DNA from: Phocoena phocoena
Taxonomy: Eukaryota > Chordata > Mammalia > Artiodactyla > Phocoenidae
DNA length: 64,000 bases
Direction of reading: 5' to 3'
Assembly (NCBI RefSeq): GCF_963924675.1
Contig: NC_089223.1
Location: forward strand, 9,126,881 to 9,190,880
Shown piece after piece: positions 1 to 11,888 of the stretch. The notes beneath the pieces are model-generated. The model was given only the letters and a program-made list of their open reading frames with translations. It was not told the DNA's origin and did not search any database. Position 1 is the first letter of the stretch, and every line of letters starts with the position of its first letter. Both the position numbers and the translations under genes were made by a program.

Positions 1-80
1 ACGGCCGGAGCCTGTGCTCCGCAACGGGAGAGGCCACAGCAGTGAGAGGCCCACGTACCACACACACACAAAAAAAAAAA
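1..80 (+). mobile_element. CHR SINE, 3' part (cut by window edge)
   Basis: Starts in the SINE body (GGAGCCTGTGCTCCGCAACG) and ends with the usual 'gagaggcccacgtacc' followed by an ACACAC/A-rich tail. The tRNA-related head lies left of the window. Confidence 0.93.
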
Positions 81-962
81 CCCAATATTCCCGTTTGATT
101 TTCCCAATTTCTATTTTATAATTTATCAATAGGAGCATGTTATTTTTCTGAAGGCTTGTTATGTTTACTGTTTTCTGATTATATGAATTATATTTCTGAT
201 TATATCTCTTGTTTTACCACACCTGTCAGAAAGCTTGGAGTACGTACAAAATGAAACTCAGTCACAGCAAGTCTGTGGGCTTTTAAGGTTGTTAAATTGT
301 GATTTTTCCCTTGATTTTTCTGTTTCTATCATTATCCTCCTCCTCTTCCTCATTATCACCACCATAATTTTCATAATTTTTGCTATTCATTTACTGTAAT
401 CTTCTTACAGACTTATTCAAAATCTTGGTGAAATTAGGCCAAAAAGAGACAATAAGTAATTTACTGATCATCCCAAGGGTGTTTCCTAAAAAGTCTTCTG
501 AATCATCAAGGAAATGTTATAATTCATATATTGTAGTGTCAGAATATTTCATTATACACTACAGAAAATTTTAATTCATTCCTTGAAAATGGCAATCCTT
601 ATGTGATATTTATGCTATTGGTTTGCCAAGAACACTAAGTTGGTCTGAATACTCAAATCTACACTACTATAAACAATTAAACTGGTTAATTCAATCATCA
701 TTCTTGACAGTTACACACATTGTGCTTTATTTATTTACAACAAATACTTAAACTATTTAAAAATATTTAATAAAGAATCAAGATTTTTTAAAAGGATTAA
801 AAAAAAAAGAATCAAGATTAAACAAAGCTGATGTTCCCTAGAATGCTCCTCTATGGGCAGAGTGGTTATTTACATTTACATTCTGAATGATCAGTGCTAG
901 GGCTATACTGCTTACTAGATATTTTCAATATCATCCCTGGATATAAGCTCCACAAAGCTTAC
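81..962 (-). other. SNCA: SNCA intron 3, 5' portion
   Basis: Begins (minus strand) with the donor GTAAG at 962 and runs off the left edge. AT-rich, with an A-rich stretch near 735-830. Nothing recognisable apart from the SINE tail at 1-80. Confidence 0.8.
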
Positions 963-1004
963 CTGTTGTCACACCATGAACCACTCCTTCTTTAGTTTTG
1001 GATC
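963..1004 (-). CDS. SNCA: SNCA exon 3 (coding, residues 41-54)
   Basis: This 42-bp coding exon reads on the minus strand GA TCC AAA ACT AAA GAA... and ends ...GTG ACA ACA G. It completes Gly41 and encodes SKTKEGVVHGVTT (residues 42-54), leaving one base of codon 55. It contains the fourth KTKEGV repeat. The acceptor is a T-rich tract ending TATAG at 1009-1005, and the donor is GTAAG at 962-958. The phase (2 bases in, 1 base out) matches the phase leaving exon 2. Compared with human SNCA as I recall it, synonymous third-position changes occur in codons 41, 44, 45, 46 and 49, and codon 53 is ACA (Thr) instead of GCA (Ala). This cluster of mostly silent changes shows a functional exon, not a pseudogene. 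Confidence 0.97.
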
Positions 1005-1430
1005 CTATAAAAACAAACAAATTGAAACCGTAAGTCTCAAAGTCACCTTTACTGCTAATGAGCCACTTTGAAATACATCTAATGGAAAAACAGTATCTCA
1101 GTCTTCAGAAGCCCATGTGTTAAGATATCCTCAGGGGGGAAAAAAGTCTAAAACAAAGAAATCCAGCAATCACTACAGCAAATAGAAGAAAGCAAAGCTA
1201 ACAGGATACTTTCCAATTATGATTTTAGCACAGAGTGATGACTTTTCAACCCCTTGTGTCCCACTTCCCACATCAACTTACAGAGGGGAAAAAAATGTTG
1301 AGATAATACTGGGGCTGGGTGGGTAGGTGATTTTGCATTCAGAATTGCAGAAGTTCTACCAAAGTACAATACAGAAGAGATTAGGTAACCCATGAAACAT
1401 AAACAGATGGGGGAGCGAGAGAAAGAATTC

Positions 1431-1638
1431 ACATTTGTTGAACACCTATTATGTAAAAGGTATTTTACATCTCATCTCATTTAAACTTTGTAATACCCAT
1501 TTCATATCATGCCCATTTTATTCCATATGAAGCAATTACAAATTAAAGTTAAATGATTTGCCTAAAGTCACACAGGTAATAACTGGCTACAACCACATTC
1601 AAATTAAGGGCTCTATGACCCTAAGCCCATATTTTCTA
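1431..1638 (+). repeat. MIR SINE fossil
   Basis: Shows the MIR core and 3' hallmarks in order: 'ttgaacacctattatgt', 'tctcatttaaactttgtaa', then 'gatttgcctaaagtcacacag' and 'taataactggc'. Strongly diverged, as expected for a mammal-wide repeat. Confidence 0.75.
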
Positions 1639-2071
1639 CGAAGCCAGGCAAACCTTTAGAAGGAATGCAGTACTTTATCATTCAAGTATGATTAATGCCA
1701 GCTTCAAGAAGTGGCAAGAGAGGAATTTGCCCCAATTCTTGACCATTACTAAGCTTTTACACAAGTCATTTATTAATATGTGTCATTAAAACTAAGTTTG
1801 TGAACAATTTTATTCATAAGCCCTTTAATGTTGGATTTTTTAGTGTAATTGACACCAGCTTTTTCATAAAATGTTTTTGAATAACAACAAAATGAAGATT
1901 CATTTGAAAACTACCCTATAAGTCAAATAAAGTAGTTCTCACTGAGTATACTAGAAATAACTGTAAACACATTTTACAAGAGGAAAAAAGTGTAAGAGAG
2001 CCTCAGTTCCTTATCAAATAAAAATCCTTACCAACAAAATTAATATATAAGATTAATTAAATAATCTCTAA

Positions 2072-2256
2072 GAAGCTGGTTCTTGAACTGGAGAGTACAG
2101 CAGAATCAGTTAAGTGGAAGCAAGGTTAAAAAATGTTGACTATTGAGTCAGGGTTTCAATATTCACTAAATATCCGGTACAGATATTTGCATTTTTAACA
2201 ATCCTCACCATCTACTGCAGGTAATACATGGATCAAATCTGAGAAACACTGGTCTG
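2072..2256 (+). mobile_element. hAT-Charlie non-autonomous DNA transposon fragment (MER5/MER20-like)
   Basis: The right half reads 'gatatttgcatttttaacaa' and ends 'gagaaacactggtct', matching the 'gaatttgcatttctaacaa ... gagaaccactg' end of a common Charlie-derived MER element. The left part is diverged. The exact subfamily is uncertain. Confidence 0.5.
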
Positions 2257-2558
2257 AGGCAGTTTCTAGTTCCAAACTTATTTAGAAGTGCATATCAATG
2301 ATATAAATAATATGATGACCAATAAGGTGATTTAAATAAATATACATGATCATATTGAAATTTTTCTTTGAATTTTTTAATAAAAATATATAAATAAGGC
2401 ATTAAGTATCACTTGCATGCATTATATTTAAACTTACACTGTACAAAACAGTCCAGCTGAGTTTCTACATTTAATAAAGCAATTTAAGTATCTTTAAGAA
2501 CTTCCAATTTGAACGTATTTAAGGACCTCTAATAAATATAGAGCATAAAATGAAATAC

Positions 2559-2745
2559 AGCCTTGTAGTTAAGAAAGTGAGCTCTGGATTCTGATTTTCT
2601 AGATTTAAATCTTCACTTCACTACATAATAAACAAATACACATCACACAATCAACATGAAGATCAAAGCAAATAATACATGCACAGGTCTTAAAACAGTG
2701 TTTAGTACATAGTACTTAGTAAGTGATAATTGTTATTATTTTTCT
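2559..2745 (+). repeat. MIR SINE fossil
   Basis: The tRNA-related start 'gagctctggattctgat' and the end 'acagtgtttagtacatagtacttagtaagtg' with 'ttgttattatt' are typical of MIR in the plus orientation. Diverged, but the order of blocks is right. Confidence 0.65.
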
Positions 2746-2883
2746 TATATAATATTTGTAAAGAGATTTTCAGTTTAAAACACAGGACAAATCACCATAT
2801 CATAAACTCATATAAATGAAATTATGCAGTTGTTAAATACGTTAAAGGTTACAGGATAGTATTTTACATATATGCAATATGAA

Positions 2884-2910
<27 letters not shown>
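2884..2910. repeat. GT microsatellite
   Basis: Uninterrupted (GT)n of about 13 units in SNCA intron 2. Likely length-polymorphic. Confidence 0.95.
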
Positions 2911-2915
<5 letters not shown>

Positions 2916-2919
2916 TTCA

Positions 2920-3715
2920 GGCAATGATCACTTTGCATAGTATTGTGGAATCATAAAATGACTGCACATAAAATGACTGAGGTGAAGCTATAGAAAGTGA
3001 TCTTAATAATCAATGAGGAAAATTCTGATTAATCAGTGATAAAAATGACTGTTGTTCCATGACCTTTAAAATTTTCTGTCAAAACATTAAAAATTCCTCT
3101 AGTCATTTTAAAATGTACAGGGAAATTAAAAACTAAGTAAAGTAATATTTATTTTGTATACTGTAATTTAAAACATTGACAAGTGTTTTATTTCTTTGTA
3201 AAAAACTTATGAGTGGTTTAAACAGTGCTTGTCTTCTCCCCATTGTATAACTTTCAATATTAAGCTGAGCATCTTTTCTAGGTCTTAGAAAGTTTTAATA
3301 CTCCTCCATAAGTTTGGGCCAGTTTCCAAAACCTTAGCTTTTGTATTTTTAATGTCATGATACATCTCTGATGGTTTCTTTCATGTGAGGTGTTTATATG
3401 GCACCACTTGCTCTGGGACAGCTTCAGCCTACTCATCACAAACACATTTTCCATTTATGTTGATACCTTCACCTTCGAGAAGTTCCTCTGGCTGCATATC
3501 AAGAGTCTCCTCAATGGCAGCAGTATCCACATTCTCACAGTCAGCTATTCCTTCTATAAATACATTTATGTCTGATTCAAATTTTACTTTCAGCATTTTT
3601 CACTTCATTTCTTTGCTGACATTCACTTCTTTGGTCAATTTCCTCTTTCAATTATGCATCTTTGTAAAATATCCTCTGTGTTTATCATTGGGAGGCAAGG
3701 AGGTAACTTAACTAT
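2920..3715 (-). mobile_element. Probable Tigger-like (Tc1/pogo) DNA transposon remnant
   Basis: Read on the minus strand this resembles the C-terminal coding and 3' untranslated part of a Tigger-type transposase element. There is an acidic stretch with repeated Glu (codons around 3440-3560), then AT-rich sequence with 'ACAGTATACAAAATAAATATTAC'-like blocks near 3140-3180 and repeated 'cattttatgtgcagtcattttatg' near 2955-2985. Several stop codons break the frame. The plus-strand open frames at 3385-3711 are antisense to it. The right limit may extend to about 4080. Confidence 0.4.
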
Positions 3716-4356
3716 GGGCTTTGCTGTCTGTACAAACTGAATAACAGATCATAGAGCCACTGCCTGTTACAACGGACTGATCACAAATAAACTTTGAAAG
3801 AAGTCATGTGATTTGGCCATGGATCATAAATAATGAGTTTCTGTTACTTATGTAGTGATTGTGGGCTAAAGAGCTAGGAGCAAAGTTTATACTTTATGTA
3901 ATAACTCACAGTTTATGTATTGCGGTGATAGAAATTTGAACTGTACTGTTAGGGACTGGTTTTATTTAACTGACTGTGGTAACTGAAGTTCATGTATACT
4001 GGAACTATGCAATTGTATTTAAGAGAACAGTTCTTATCACTACCCACCTGCCACTCCTTGAACCCCTTATTTCAAAAAAATGACTAGTAAAAAAATTTTT
4101 AACAGTTGGCCTGTGGTCTTTCCTCTCTACCTCAGTTATAACTGATAATTTGATCTTTGGCTAAATCATGGAATGTATCCTGAATTAAGATACGTGAAAG
4201 TCTTGAGGAGGTTGCTTAAACCAATGAACTTTTTTTGCTGTCATAATTGTTCATTAGTGTATGTTATTGATGATTAACCTTTAATTGATGAATAATCTGT
4301 AATTGAAAAGATATAGCTACAAAATAGGTGCCAAGTGGCTATGTGACTAGTAACAT

Positions 4357-4407
4357 AGATGGATAGAGAGATAGATAGAGAGAGAGAGAGAGAGATAGGT
4401 AGGTAGA
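4357..4407. repeat. GATA/GA compound microsatellite
   Basis: Alternating GATA and (GA)n units ending in GGTAGGTAG. Simple-sequence DNA in intron 2. Confidence 0.9.
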
Positions 4408-4902
4408 GTTCATAATAGATATAGCTGAAGGGACACTAGATCTGATGGCTTCCCTGAGCTGAGGTGGCCCACACCCATTCCCCTCTTGTCTCTCAGGACT
4501 TCACAAAGCTACAGAGTGGAGGAGGTCAGAAGTCATGCCTAATCTTTGCGAGGACTCAGTTATGCTATTGTGCAGTTATGCTATCTGAATACGGTGGAGG
4601 TGAAGCACATTGTGACTTGGGGGTTTGATATCAATCCACAGTCTTGACAACTGCTACTTACTGAGCAGAGTGTCACTGGAAGGGTTTTGAAGATTTGCCT
4701 TGCCTTTACTGTTACAATACTTGACATTACATAAAAAGAACTACTTTTTTTTTTGCTTTTGAATTTGACTCTCAATTTATAATTTCTAAGCTATTTGATT
4801 GAGAAATTTTTTGTCCGTTAAGTTGAAGTAGGTTGATCGAAAATTTATGTACCAAGATATCACAAAAGGAGAAAAAAAATCACAAAAATAACACTGATTC
4901 TT

Positions 4903-5113
4903 TTGTTTGTTTGTTTTTTTGCAGTACGCGGGCCTCTCACTGTTGTGGCCTCTCCCGTTGCGGAGCACAGGCTCCGGACGCACAGGCTCAGCGGCCATGG
5001 CTCACGGGCCCAGCCGCTCCGCGGCACGTGGGATCTTCCCGGACTGGGGCACGAACCCGTGTCCCCTGCATCGGCAGGCGGACTCTCAACCACTGCACCA
5101 CCAGGGAAGCCCC
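4903..5113 (-). mobile_element. CHR SINE with 13-bp target-site duplication
   Basis: Complete minus-oriented copy: a T-rich tail at 4903-4920, then the body, ending with the inverted head 'accagggaagcccc'. It is flanked by direct repeats aacactgattctt at 4890-4902 and 5114-5126, the duplication made by L1-machinery insertion. The reverse-strand 'gtggtgcagtggttgagag' and 'gggttcgtgcccc' correspond to the A and B boxes of the tRNA-derived promoter. The short open frames in it occur in every copy and are not genes. Confidence 0.96.
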
Positions 5114-5439
5114 AACACTGATTCTTATGGTGATTCTTCAATTAGTTAAAAGATAGTTGTCAAAAGCATAATAGTGTAAAGGAATGAGGTTACTTTTCTC
5201 ATGAGGCTTAGGAAAAACGTGTGCCAAACTTCTTCAGCCATAAGTGAAATTAGAAAAATTTCCTTAGGCATTTCTAATCTTTCAAGCTAGTTATTGATAA
5301 TAGTTCTTGTAATGAAGGATGAAATGATAGAAAGAAAATATATTGACAAAGTAACTATTCTGTTAGAGAGTTTATTTGACAGTAATAACCATAGCTCCTA
5401 CATATAAAAGTGTGTTTTACAAAAACTCTCAATGAAATA

Positions 5440-7800
5440 TTAACAAATCAAACCCAACAATGTATAAAAAGAATTATATACCACAGTCAAATGGGATGTA
5501 TCATAGGTATGAAAGGCTGGTTCAGCGTTTGAAAGTCAATTAAGTAATTCATCACATCAGCAGGCTCAAAAAGACAAATGACATGATCACATTAATAGAT
5601 GCAGAAAGCGCATTTGACAAAATCCAACGCTTATTTGTGATTAAAAAAACTCCAGTCAACTAGAAATAGTGGGGAACTTTCTCAACTTGATAAAGAATAT
5701 CTACCAAAAAAGCTACAGCTAACATCATATTTCATGGTGAGACACTAGAAGCTTTCCTACTAAGACCAAGAACAAAGCAAGAATATCCCCTTTCACCACT
5801 TCTTTCAACATCGTATAGGAAGCCCTAGCTAATGCAATAAAACAAGGAAATATAAGGTATCAGACTGGGAAAGAAGAAATAAAACTGTCAAGAATCAACA
5901 AAAAAATCTCCTGGAGCTCATAAGTTAGTACAGAGAGGTTGCAGGATACAAGGTTAAAAAGTCAATCACCTTCCTATCTACCAGTAATGAACAAGGAGAA
6001 TTTGAAATTAAAAACACAATACCATTTAACATTAGCACCAAAAAAATACAATGGCAGCATATAAATTTAACAGAATATATACAAGATCTATATGAGAAAA
6101 ACTACAAGGCTCTGATACCAAAATCAAAGAACCATATAAATGGAGAGCTAGCTATTCCATGTTCATGGATAAAAGATACAATATTATCAAGATGTCAGCT
6201 CTTCCCAACTTGATTTATAGTTCAATGTAATCTTAATCAAAATCCCAGCAAGTTATTTTGTGAATGTTGACAAACTGATTCTAAAGTTTGTGTGGAGAGG
6301 CAAAAGGCCAAAAATAGCCAAAATGGTAATGAAGAACAAAATTAGAGGACTGACACTAGCAAACTTCAAGACTTACTATAAAGCTACAGTAATCAAGGCA
6401 ATGTGATATTGGTAAAAGAATAAACAAATAGATCAAGGGAACAGAAAAGAGAGCCCAGAAATACACCTACATAAATATAATCAGTGGAGTTTTGACAAAG
6501 GAAAAAAGGCAATAAAATGGAGCAAAGACAGTCTTTTAAACAAACGGTGCTAGAACAACTGGACATCTACTTGCAAAAAATAATTTTATACACCAACTTT
6601 ACACCCTTCACAAACAAAAAACCCAGTATATATCATAGCCTAAAATGTGAAACTATAAAACTCCTAGAAGATCACATAGGAAAAAATCTACATAACCTTC
6701 AGTATGGCAATGACATTTTAGCTGTAACACCAAAGACACGCTTCATGAAATAAATCATTAATAAGCCGGAACTCATTTAAATTAAAAACTTCTGTGAAAG
6801 ACAATGTCAAGAGAATGAGAAAACAATCTACAGACAGGAAAATATTCATGAAAGATACATCTGAAAAAGAACTGTTATCCAAAATAGACAAAGAACTCTT
6901 AAAAATCAACAAGAAAGCAAACAACCTGATTAAAAAATGGGCCAAAGATCTTAACAGACACCTCATCAAACAAGATGTGCAGATGGCAGAGAAGGATTTG
7001 AAAAGATGCTCCACATCCTATGTCATCAGGGAAATGCAGATTAAAATAACAATGAGATGCCACTACACACGTATTAGCATGGCCAAAATGCAGAACACTG
7101 ACAACATCAAATATTGCTCTACTTAGAGCAACAGGAACTGTCATTAATTGCTGGTGGGAATGCAAAATGGTGCAGCCCCTGCAGAAGACAGTTTGATGGT
7201 TCCTTTAAAAACTAAACATATTTTTACCATATGACCCAGAAACTGTGCCCCTTGGTATTTACCCAAAGGAGCTGAAAACTTATGTCCACACAAAAACCTG
7301 CACAGCAGATTTATTCATAATAGCCAAAACTTGCAAGCAACCAGGTGTAGCCATTAAAAGACATGGGAGAACTTTAAATGCATACTATTAAGTGAAAGAA
7401 GCCAATCTGAACAAACTACATATGATTCCAATGATATGACATTTTGGAAAAGGTAAAACTATGGAAAGAAAAAGATCAGTGGTTGCCTGGGGCTGGGGGA
7501 CACTGAAAATATTCTATAAGATATTATAATGATGAATACATATCATGATACATTTGTCCAAACTCACAGAATATATTATACCAAGAGCAAACCCGAATGC
7601 AAACTATGGACTTTGGATGATTATGATGTGTCAGTGTAGGTCCATCAGCTGTAACAAATGTACCATCTAGTGAAGGATGTTGGTAATGGGAGGGGCTATG
7701 AATGTATGGGGGGATGGGGTACGTGGGAAACCTCTGTACCTTCTTCTCAATTTCTCTGTTAACTTAAAAACTGCTATAAAAAATAAAGTCTTTAATTTTT
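5440..7800 (+). mobile_element. L1M LINE fossil, 3' part (ORF2 C-terminal region and 3' UTR)
   Basis: The plus strand follows the order of L1 ORF2: 'ttaatagatgcagaaagcgcatttgacaaaatccaac' near 5593, then 'gttgcaggatacaagg' near 5938, 'aagctacagtaatcaaggca' near 6382, 'aaaaaatgggccaaagatctt' near 6932 and 'atcagggaaatgcagattaaa' near 7024. It then passes to a 3' UTR with 'cagtggttgcctggggctggggg' near 7480 and ends 'aaaataaagtctttaa' near 7785. Many frameshifts and stops; the longest surviving piece (6794-7126) is a C-terminal ORF2 fragment. An old, 5'-truncated and dead copy. Confidence 0.9.
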
Positions 7801-7809
7801 TAAAAATGT

Positions 7810-7990
7810 GTTATTATTATTCATATGTTCTGCTTTATTATGACATTCTCACAAAAACTCTGCAAGGTAGTTGCATTTATCCAAATCATATTTTTACAAA
7901 TGAGGAAAGTGATGCTCAGATATGTTAAGTTACTTCCCCAGTATCCTAGAGGTAATAAGTGGTGTAGCCTGGAGTGGAATTTAAGTTTGA
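7810..7990 (+). repeat. MIR SINE fossil
   Basis: Contains 'tctcacaaaaactctgcaaggtag', 'acaaatgaggaaagtgatgctcag', 'gttaagttacttccccagtat' and 'gtaataagtgg', which follow MIR's conserved 3' half in order. Adjoins the end of the L1M copy. Confidence 0.8.
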
Positions 7991-8019
7991 TGCCAAATCT
8001 ATGTTTTTTTCTCCTTTAT

Positions 8020-8222
8020 CAGGAGTCAGCAAACTACAGCCTATGAGCCAAATAAGCTCTCCAGCTGTTTTAGTAAGTAACGTTTTATTGGAACATAGCC
8101 ACCCTAATTATTGTCTATGGCTGCTTTCACACTGTAAGAGCAAAGTTGAGCAGATGAAACATATATCATAGCCTAAAATATTCACTATCTACCCCTTTAC
8201 AGGAAAAGCCTGCCAACACCTG
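8020..8222 (+). mobile_element. hAT-type non-autonomous DNA transposon (Charlie/MER group)
   Basis: A near full-length element. Its ends are inverted: 'caggagtcagcaaact' at the left and 'tgccaacacctg' at the right. The interior reads 'ttttattggaacatagccacc' and 'attgtctatggctgctttcacac', a familiar mammal-wide MER sequence. No intact 8-bp duplication is visible. I could not fix the family name. Confidence 0.75.
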
Positions 8223-9910
8223 AACTATACTACTATGTCTTCACATGGTCACTCTTCATCCTGAATCCTGTATTTGTATTCAACTTTTAATTGACTTTAA
8301 AACATAACTGATGAATAGTTTATAGAATGCACCATGTTTTAAATACCAAAATAAACACTGAAGGTGATGTTTAAAAAACACGTGTCACATAAACAAATTA
8401 AAACTTCATCTAATAATCTCAGGACAAATAACAGAATTAACCTCTAAAAAGTAAAATAATTTTATTTGCCCAAACTCATAGTTGACAATGAAAACAAATA
8501 CAACGCTTTCCAGATGATAATCCTGCTTATTACCTGGAAAACTGCAATATATTAATTTAATATTCAGTATTTTCTGGGCTCCTTACAAACTAATAAAGTG
8601 GATATTATCATACTAAAAAAATCTTTAAAGTTAGTAAGTTATAAAGTAACTGAAATCAAAGAATAGTTGCAAGCATGCACTTGCCCAACTTGGAAAACTG
8701 AGGACAAATGTGAAGATATTGATTATCTGCACGTCACTGATTCGGTATCCCAAATTCCCTCTGAAAAGATGTAATCCGCACTTCACAAAAAAACTTGAAG
8801 TTAACTCATCAATTTTTTTCCCTCTTGTAACATCTTTTAATCCAATGAATATATGTTTCAAAGTAAAGAGATCTGTGGTAAGATTAAGCCAACACAAAAA
8901 GAGTCTATGAACAGTGAGATAAAAATAGGAGAAGGATTCATAAAAATCATTCCAAGTATAACTTTTCTCCAGCCCATCGATGTTGGAGAGACGGTGTAGC
9001 TTTCTTTCACCCCACAGACACAGGCAGAGTATTCTAAATGCGCGTATCCTCCACTTCATTGCTCATCCTTCGGCTACTATTGCTACAACTGCCACCAGAG
9101 AATGTGGAAGAGCTCAAAGGAGAAAGAGGAGAGGCAGGATGGGCAGTGGGTAAGTGTATGTGTGTGCGTGCATGTGTCTATCCCTATGCATGAGTGTGTG
9201 CCTGCTTCTTCCCCAAAGAGGTTGAGGTGATTTGTAAAATAACACCCAGCCTAACACAGTTCAAGAGAGTCAGGGTCTGTAAGAATACTCCAAGGTGGGA
9301 ATTTATAAACAAGTAGAAATAATAAGCATCAATCTCATCATTTATTGTGTGTATCACTTGATACACAAATGAAATATATAAATGTCTCGGAGATATCAGC
9401 AGCCTTTAAGCATTTTCTTGAGCTTAGTCCTCGGCTTACCAAGTGGTAGCAAGAAGTAACTCCACCAAAGACTTTTTTGTCCTTTCCTTTCCAGGGCCAC
9501 AGAAGGTCTGTCTTTACATATCTCAAGGTCATATCAAAGTCTTATTTTTAAATTAGAATACACTGAAATTAGCATATATTATACATGATGATAAAAGAAA
9601 TCAAAAGCCCATGGATGAGTCTGATTCTTAAAATAGTCTCGATTATTTTTTAAGACTGAGTTTTAAAAACTGTCCTCGGAGCTATAGTTACTTATGCATA
9701 GAAACATTCATTTTAAAAAAGAAACCAAGTCCTAAGTATTACTGCAAAATTAAATGATCTGGAAAAAGAAAATAGCCCCACTTTTTACTATAGCCCAAAC
9801 ACACACACATTTACCTACCTACACATACCTCTGATTCAGTCCATCATTTTGACAAGTGAAGATGCAAAACTGAATCAAGCGGGAAACACCAGCATTTAAA
9901 ACATCAGTCA

Positions 9911-10207
9911 GGGCTTCCCTGGTGGCGCAGTGGTTGAGAATCTGCCTGCTAATGCAGGGGACAGGGGTTCGAGCCCTGGTCTGGGAGAATCCCACATGCC
10001 GCGGAGCAACTGGGCCCGTGAGCCACAAGTACTGAGCCTGCGCATCTGGAGCCTGCGCTCCGCAACAAGAGAGGCCGCGATAGTGAGAGGCCCGCGCACC
10101 GCGATGAAGAGTGGCCCCCGCTCACCCCAACTAGAGAAAGCCCTCTCACAGAAACGAAGACCCAACACAACAAAAATAAATTAATTAATTTTAAAAATAA
10201 ATAAATA
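9911..10207 (+). mobile_element. CHR SINE, older longer variant, beside SNCA exon 2
   Basis: Begins ggcttccctggtggcgcag and shares the standard body, but continues past 'gaggcccgcgcaccgc' into an additional 3' segment ('agagaaagccctctcacaga', 'cgaagacccaacaca') and a TTAATTAA/ATAAATA tail. The longer 3' region and more substitutions mark an older subfamily than the other copies. Flanking repeats aacatcagtca (ending 9910) and aatatcagtca (10209-10219) are an imperfect target-site duplication. It ends only about 55-65 bp from the SNCA exon 2 donor and is antisense to the gene. Confidence 0.92.
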
Positions 10208-10268
10208 AAATATCAGTCATCGTAACGCATCAGTCATAAATAAATAACCAAGTGACACTTGGGTCTTA

Positions 10269-10419
<151 letters not shown>

Positions 10420-11888
10420 CTGGAGAACACAAAATACACTTTGAGAACTTTTGGGTAAAACAAAACGAAATTAGAACCACCCAAGGTAAAAACCACTGAA
10501 AGATCAGTAGACTCCCCAAAAGTGTGGGATTCTTTTAAGTGTACCTCCATTTCCACCATCGGACAAAGCAGCCTTTTTTTTTTAGCTTTTGCATTAAAAA
10601 TTTAGCATCTCCCATCCATCTTGGCTGGTAAAAGTCTAGCCGCCTAAACATGGATTAGGATGAATCATCTCAGCTGTTCTTACAGCCCTTCCGAAGTGGA
10701 ATTACATGAAAAGATGGACCCCTCTTTTAACTTCCCAGGGTCCAAATGGTAACAGTATAACTTAGAAGTGCGTTTAGAAGACAGGTTACAGGAAAAGTAA
10801 AGGGAGCTGGGGGCACGGGGTCAGGGACACTCTTAAAATAAATCCCCGAAGGCAGCTAACAGGTCAAACGTCAGGAGGGCAAGGGAGGGAACTACTCACT
10901 CTGGGTGTGGCTGAACCTCAGCGCCCCCGCACTCGCCCTAATCCACCCCACCACGCACCCTGCCCTCGGCCATCTACCCTGCGCAAGCAGGCGCGCGTTC
11001 ACACCCGCGGGCAGTCTCGGGATGCGCGCCAGCTCCCCGAGGGGGCGTTCTCCGCGCGCTGATCCCGCCAGCCACCCGGCGCCCGCACCTGTTAACCCCT
11101 TACCACCTGCTGGCTTGCCCTCTTTGCTCTTCCATTTAATGATTTGCCAAACACAGCTTGTTTACTTAACAAGAGAGAGCGGACTGCGGGATTTAAGGAA
11201 AGCGGAAAATAAAAGTTGAATACTCATACTCCACCGAGCATCCTGCCTTTCCCAAAGAAACAGCTTACCCCTGAGAAACCGGACCTCTCAGCCTTTGAGG
11301 ACAAGACGCGGGGAGTACCGGAAGCAGAAGGAAAGCCAGGTGGATTTACTTTCCGCAAGCTCACCATTAGGTATAAGAGAACCCACCTCCGGGAGAGACT
11401 CGACTACGGCCGGTCCTCACTGCAGCACCAACCCCGCCTCCCGGGCGTTCGCAATGACTCTTCTCCCACCAGGTTTTCTCCATGATTTCCCAGGCTGCCC
11501 GTTTAGATCCACAGGTACTTACCTGATTCCCTCGACTCCTCAGAACTCGGATTCTTCCCCCACCCGCACTTTTAAAAAATGTAAAACAATTCCCAAATAT
11601 TATTTAAGTGGGAGGAGAGAGGATGAAGAGCGCACAGGAAGGGTGGAGGTGGCACCAGAAGAGGGATGGTCCCCAGAGGAGGCGGCTGTCTGCATAACCG
11701 TGAGAGGAGAGGCTGGGGGCGTGGGACGCCAACCCGCGAACCCGGCGTCGAATTGCCACTCCCCGTCCCCCGCACGGGAGGATTCGAGAGAAGAAGACAG
11801 AAGGTCTCAAGGGAAGGCAGGGAAAAGAGCGCCAAGGACGCACAAGGCGGGGCTCGGTCCCCGGGTCAGCTCGAAGGCCGGCACACAC
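10420..11888 (-). other. SNCA: SNCA intron 1
   Basis: Bounded by the donor GTGTGT at 11888 and the acceptor CAG ending at 10420. The proximal half is GC-rich and part of the CpG island. The distal part (10430-10900) is ordinary sequence. No interspersed repeat is recognised in it, which is unusual for this window and fits purifying selection on a regulatory intron. Intron 1 of human SNCA is known to hold transcription-factor sites (GATA and ZSCAN21 are reported), but I did not match individual sites. Confidence 0.85.

Noticed and set aside
3385..3711. 108-codon open frame
   Set aside because: Antisense to a probable Tigger transposon remnant; no domain or splice context.
4786..5156. Several open frames with recurrent peptides (e.g. 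GGLSTTAPPGKP) near 4.9, 9.9, 17.0, 18.4, 24.0, 40.5, 42.9, 47.2 and 51.8 kb
   Set aside because: They are translations of the same CHR SINE in different frames and recur at every copy. No coding function.
6794..7126. 110-codon Lys-rich open frame
   Set aside because: It is a piece of the L1 ORF2 C-terminus inside a dead L1M copy, with frameshifts on both sides.
8631..9059. 142-codon minus-strand open frame in SNCA intron 2
   Set aside because: No recognisable domain, no supported splice sites linking it to SNCA, and composition (Phe/Leu/Ser-rich) typical of AT-rich noncoding DNA.
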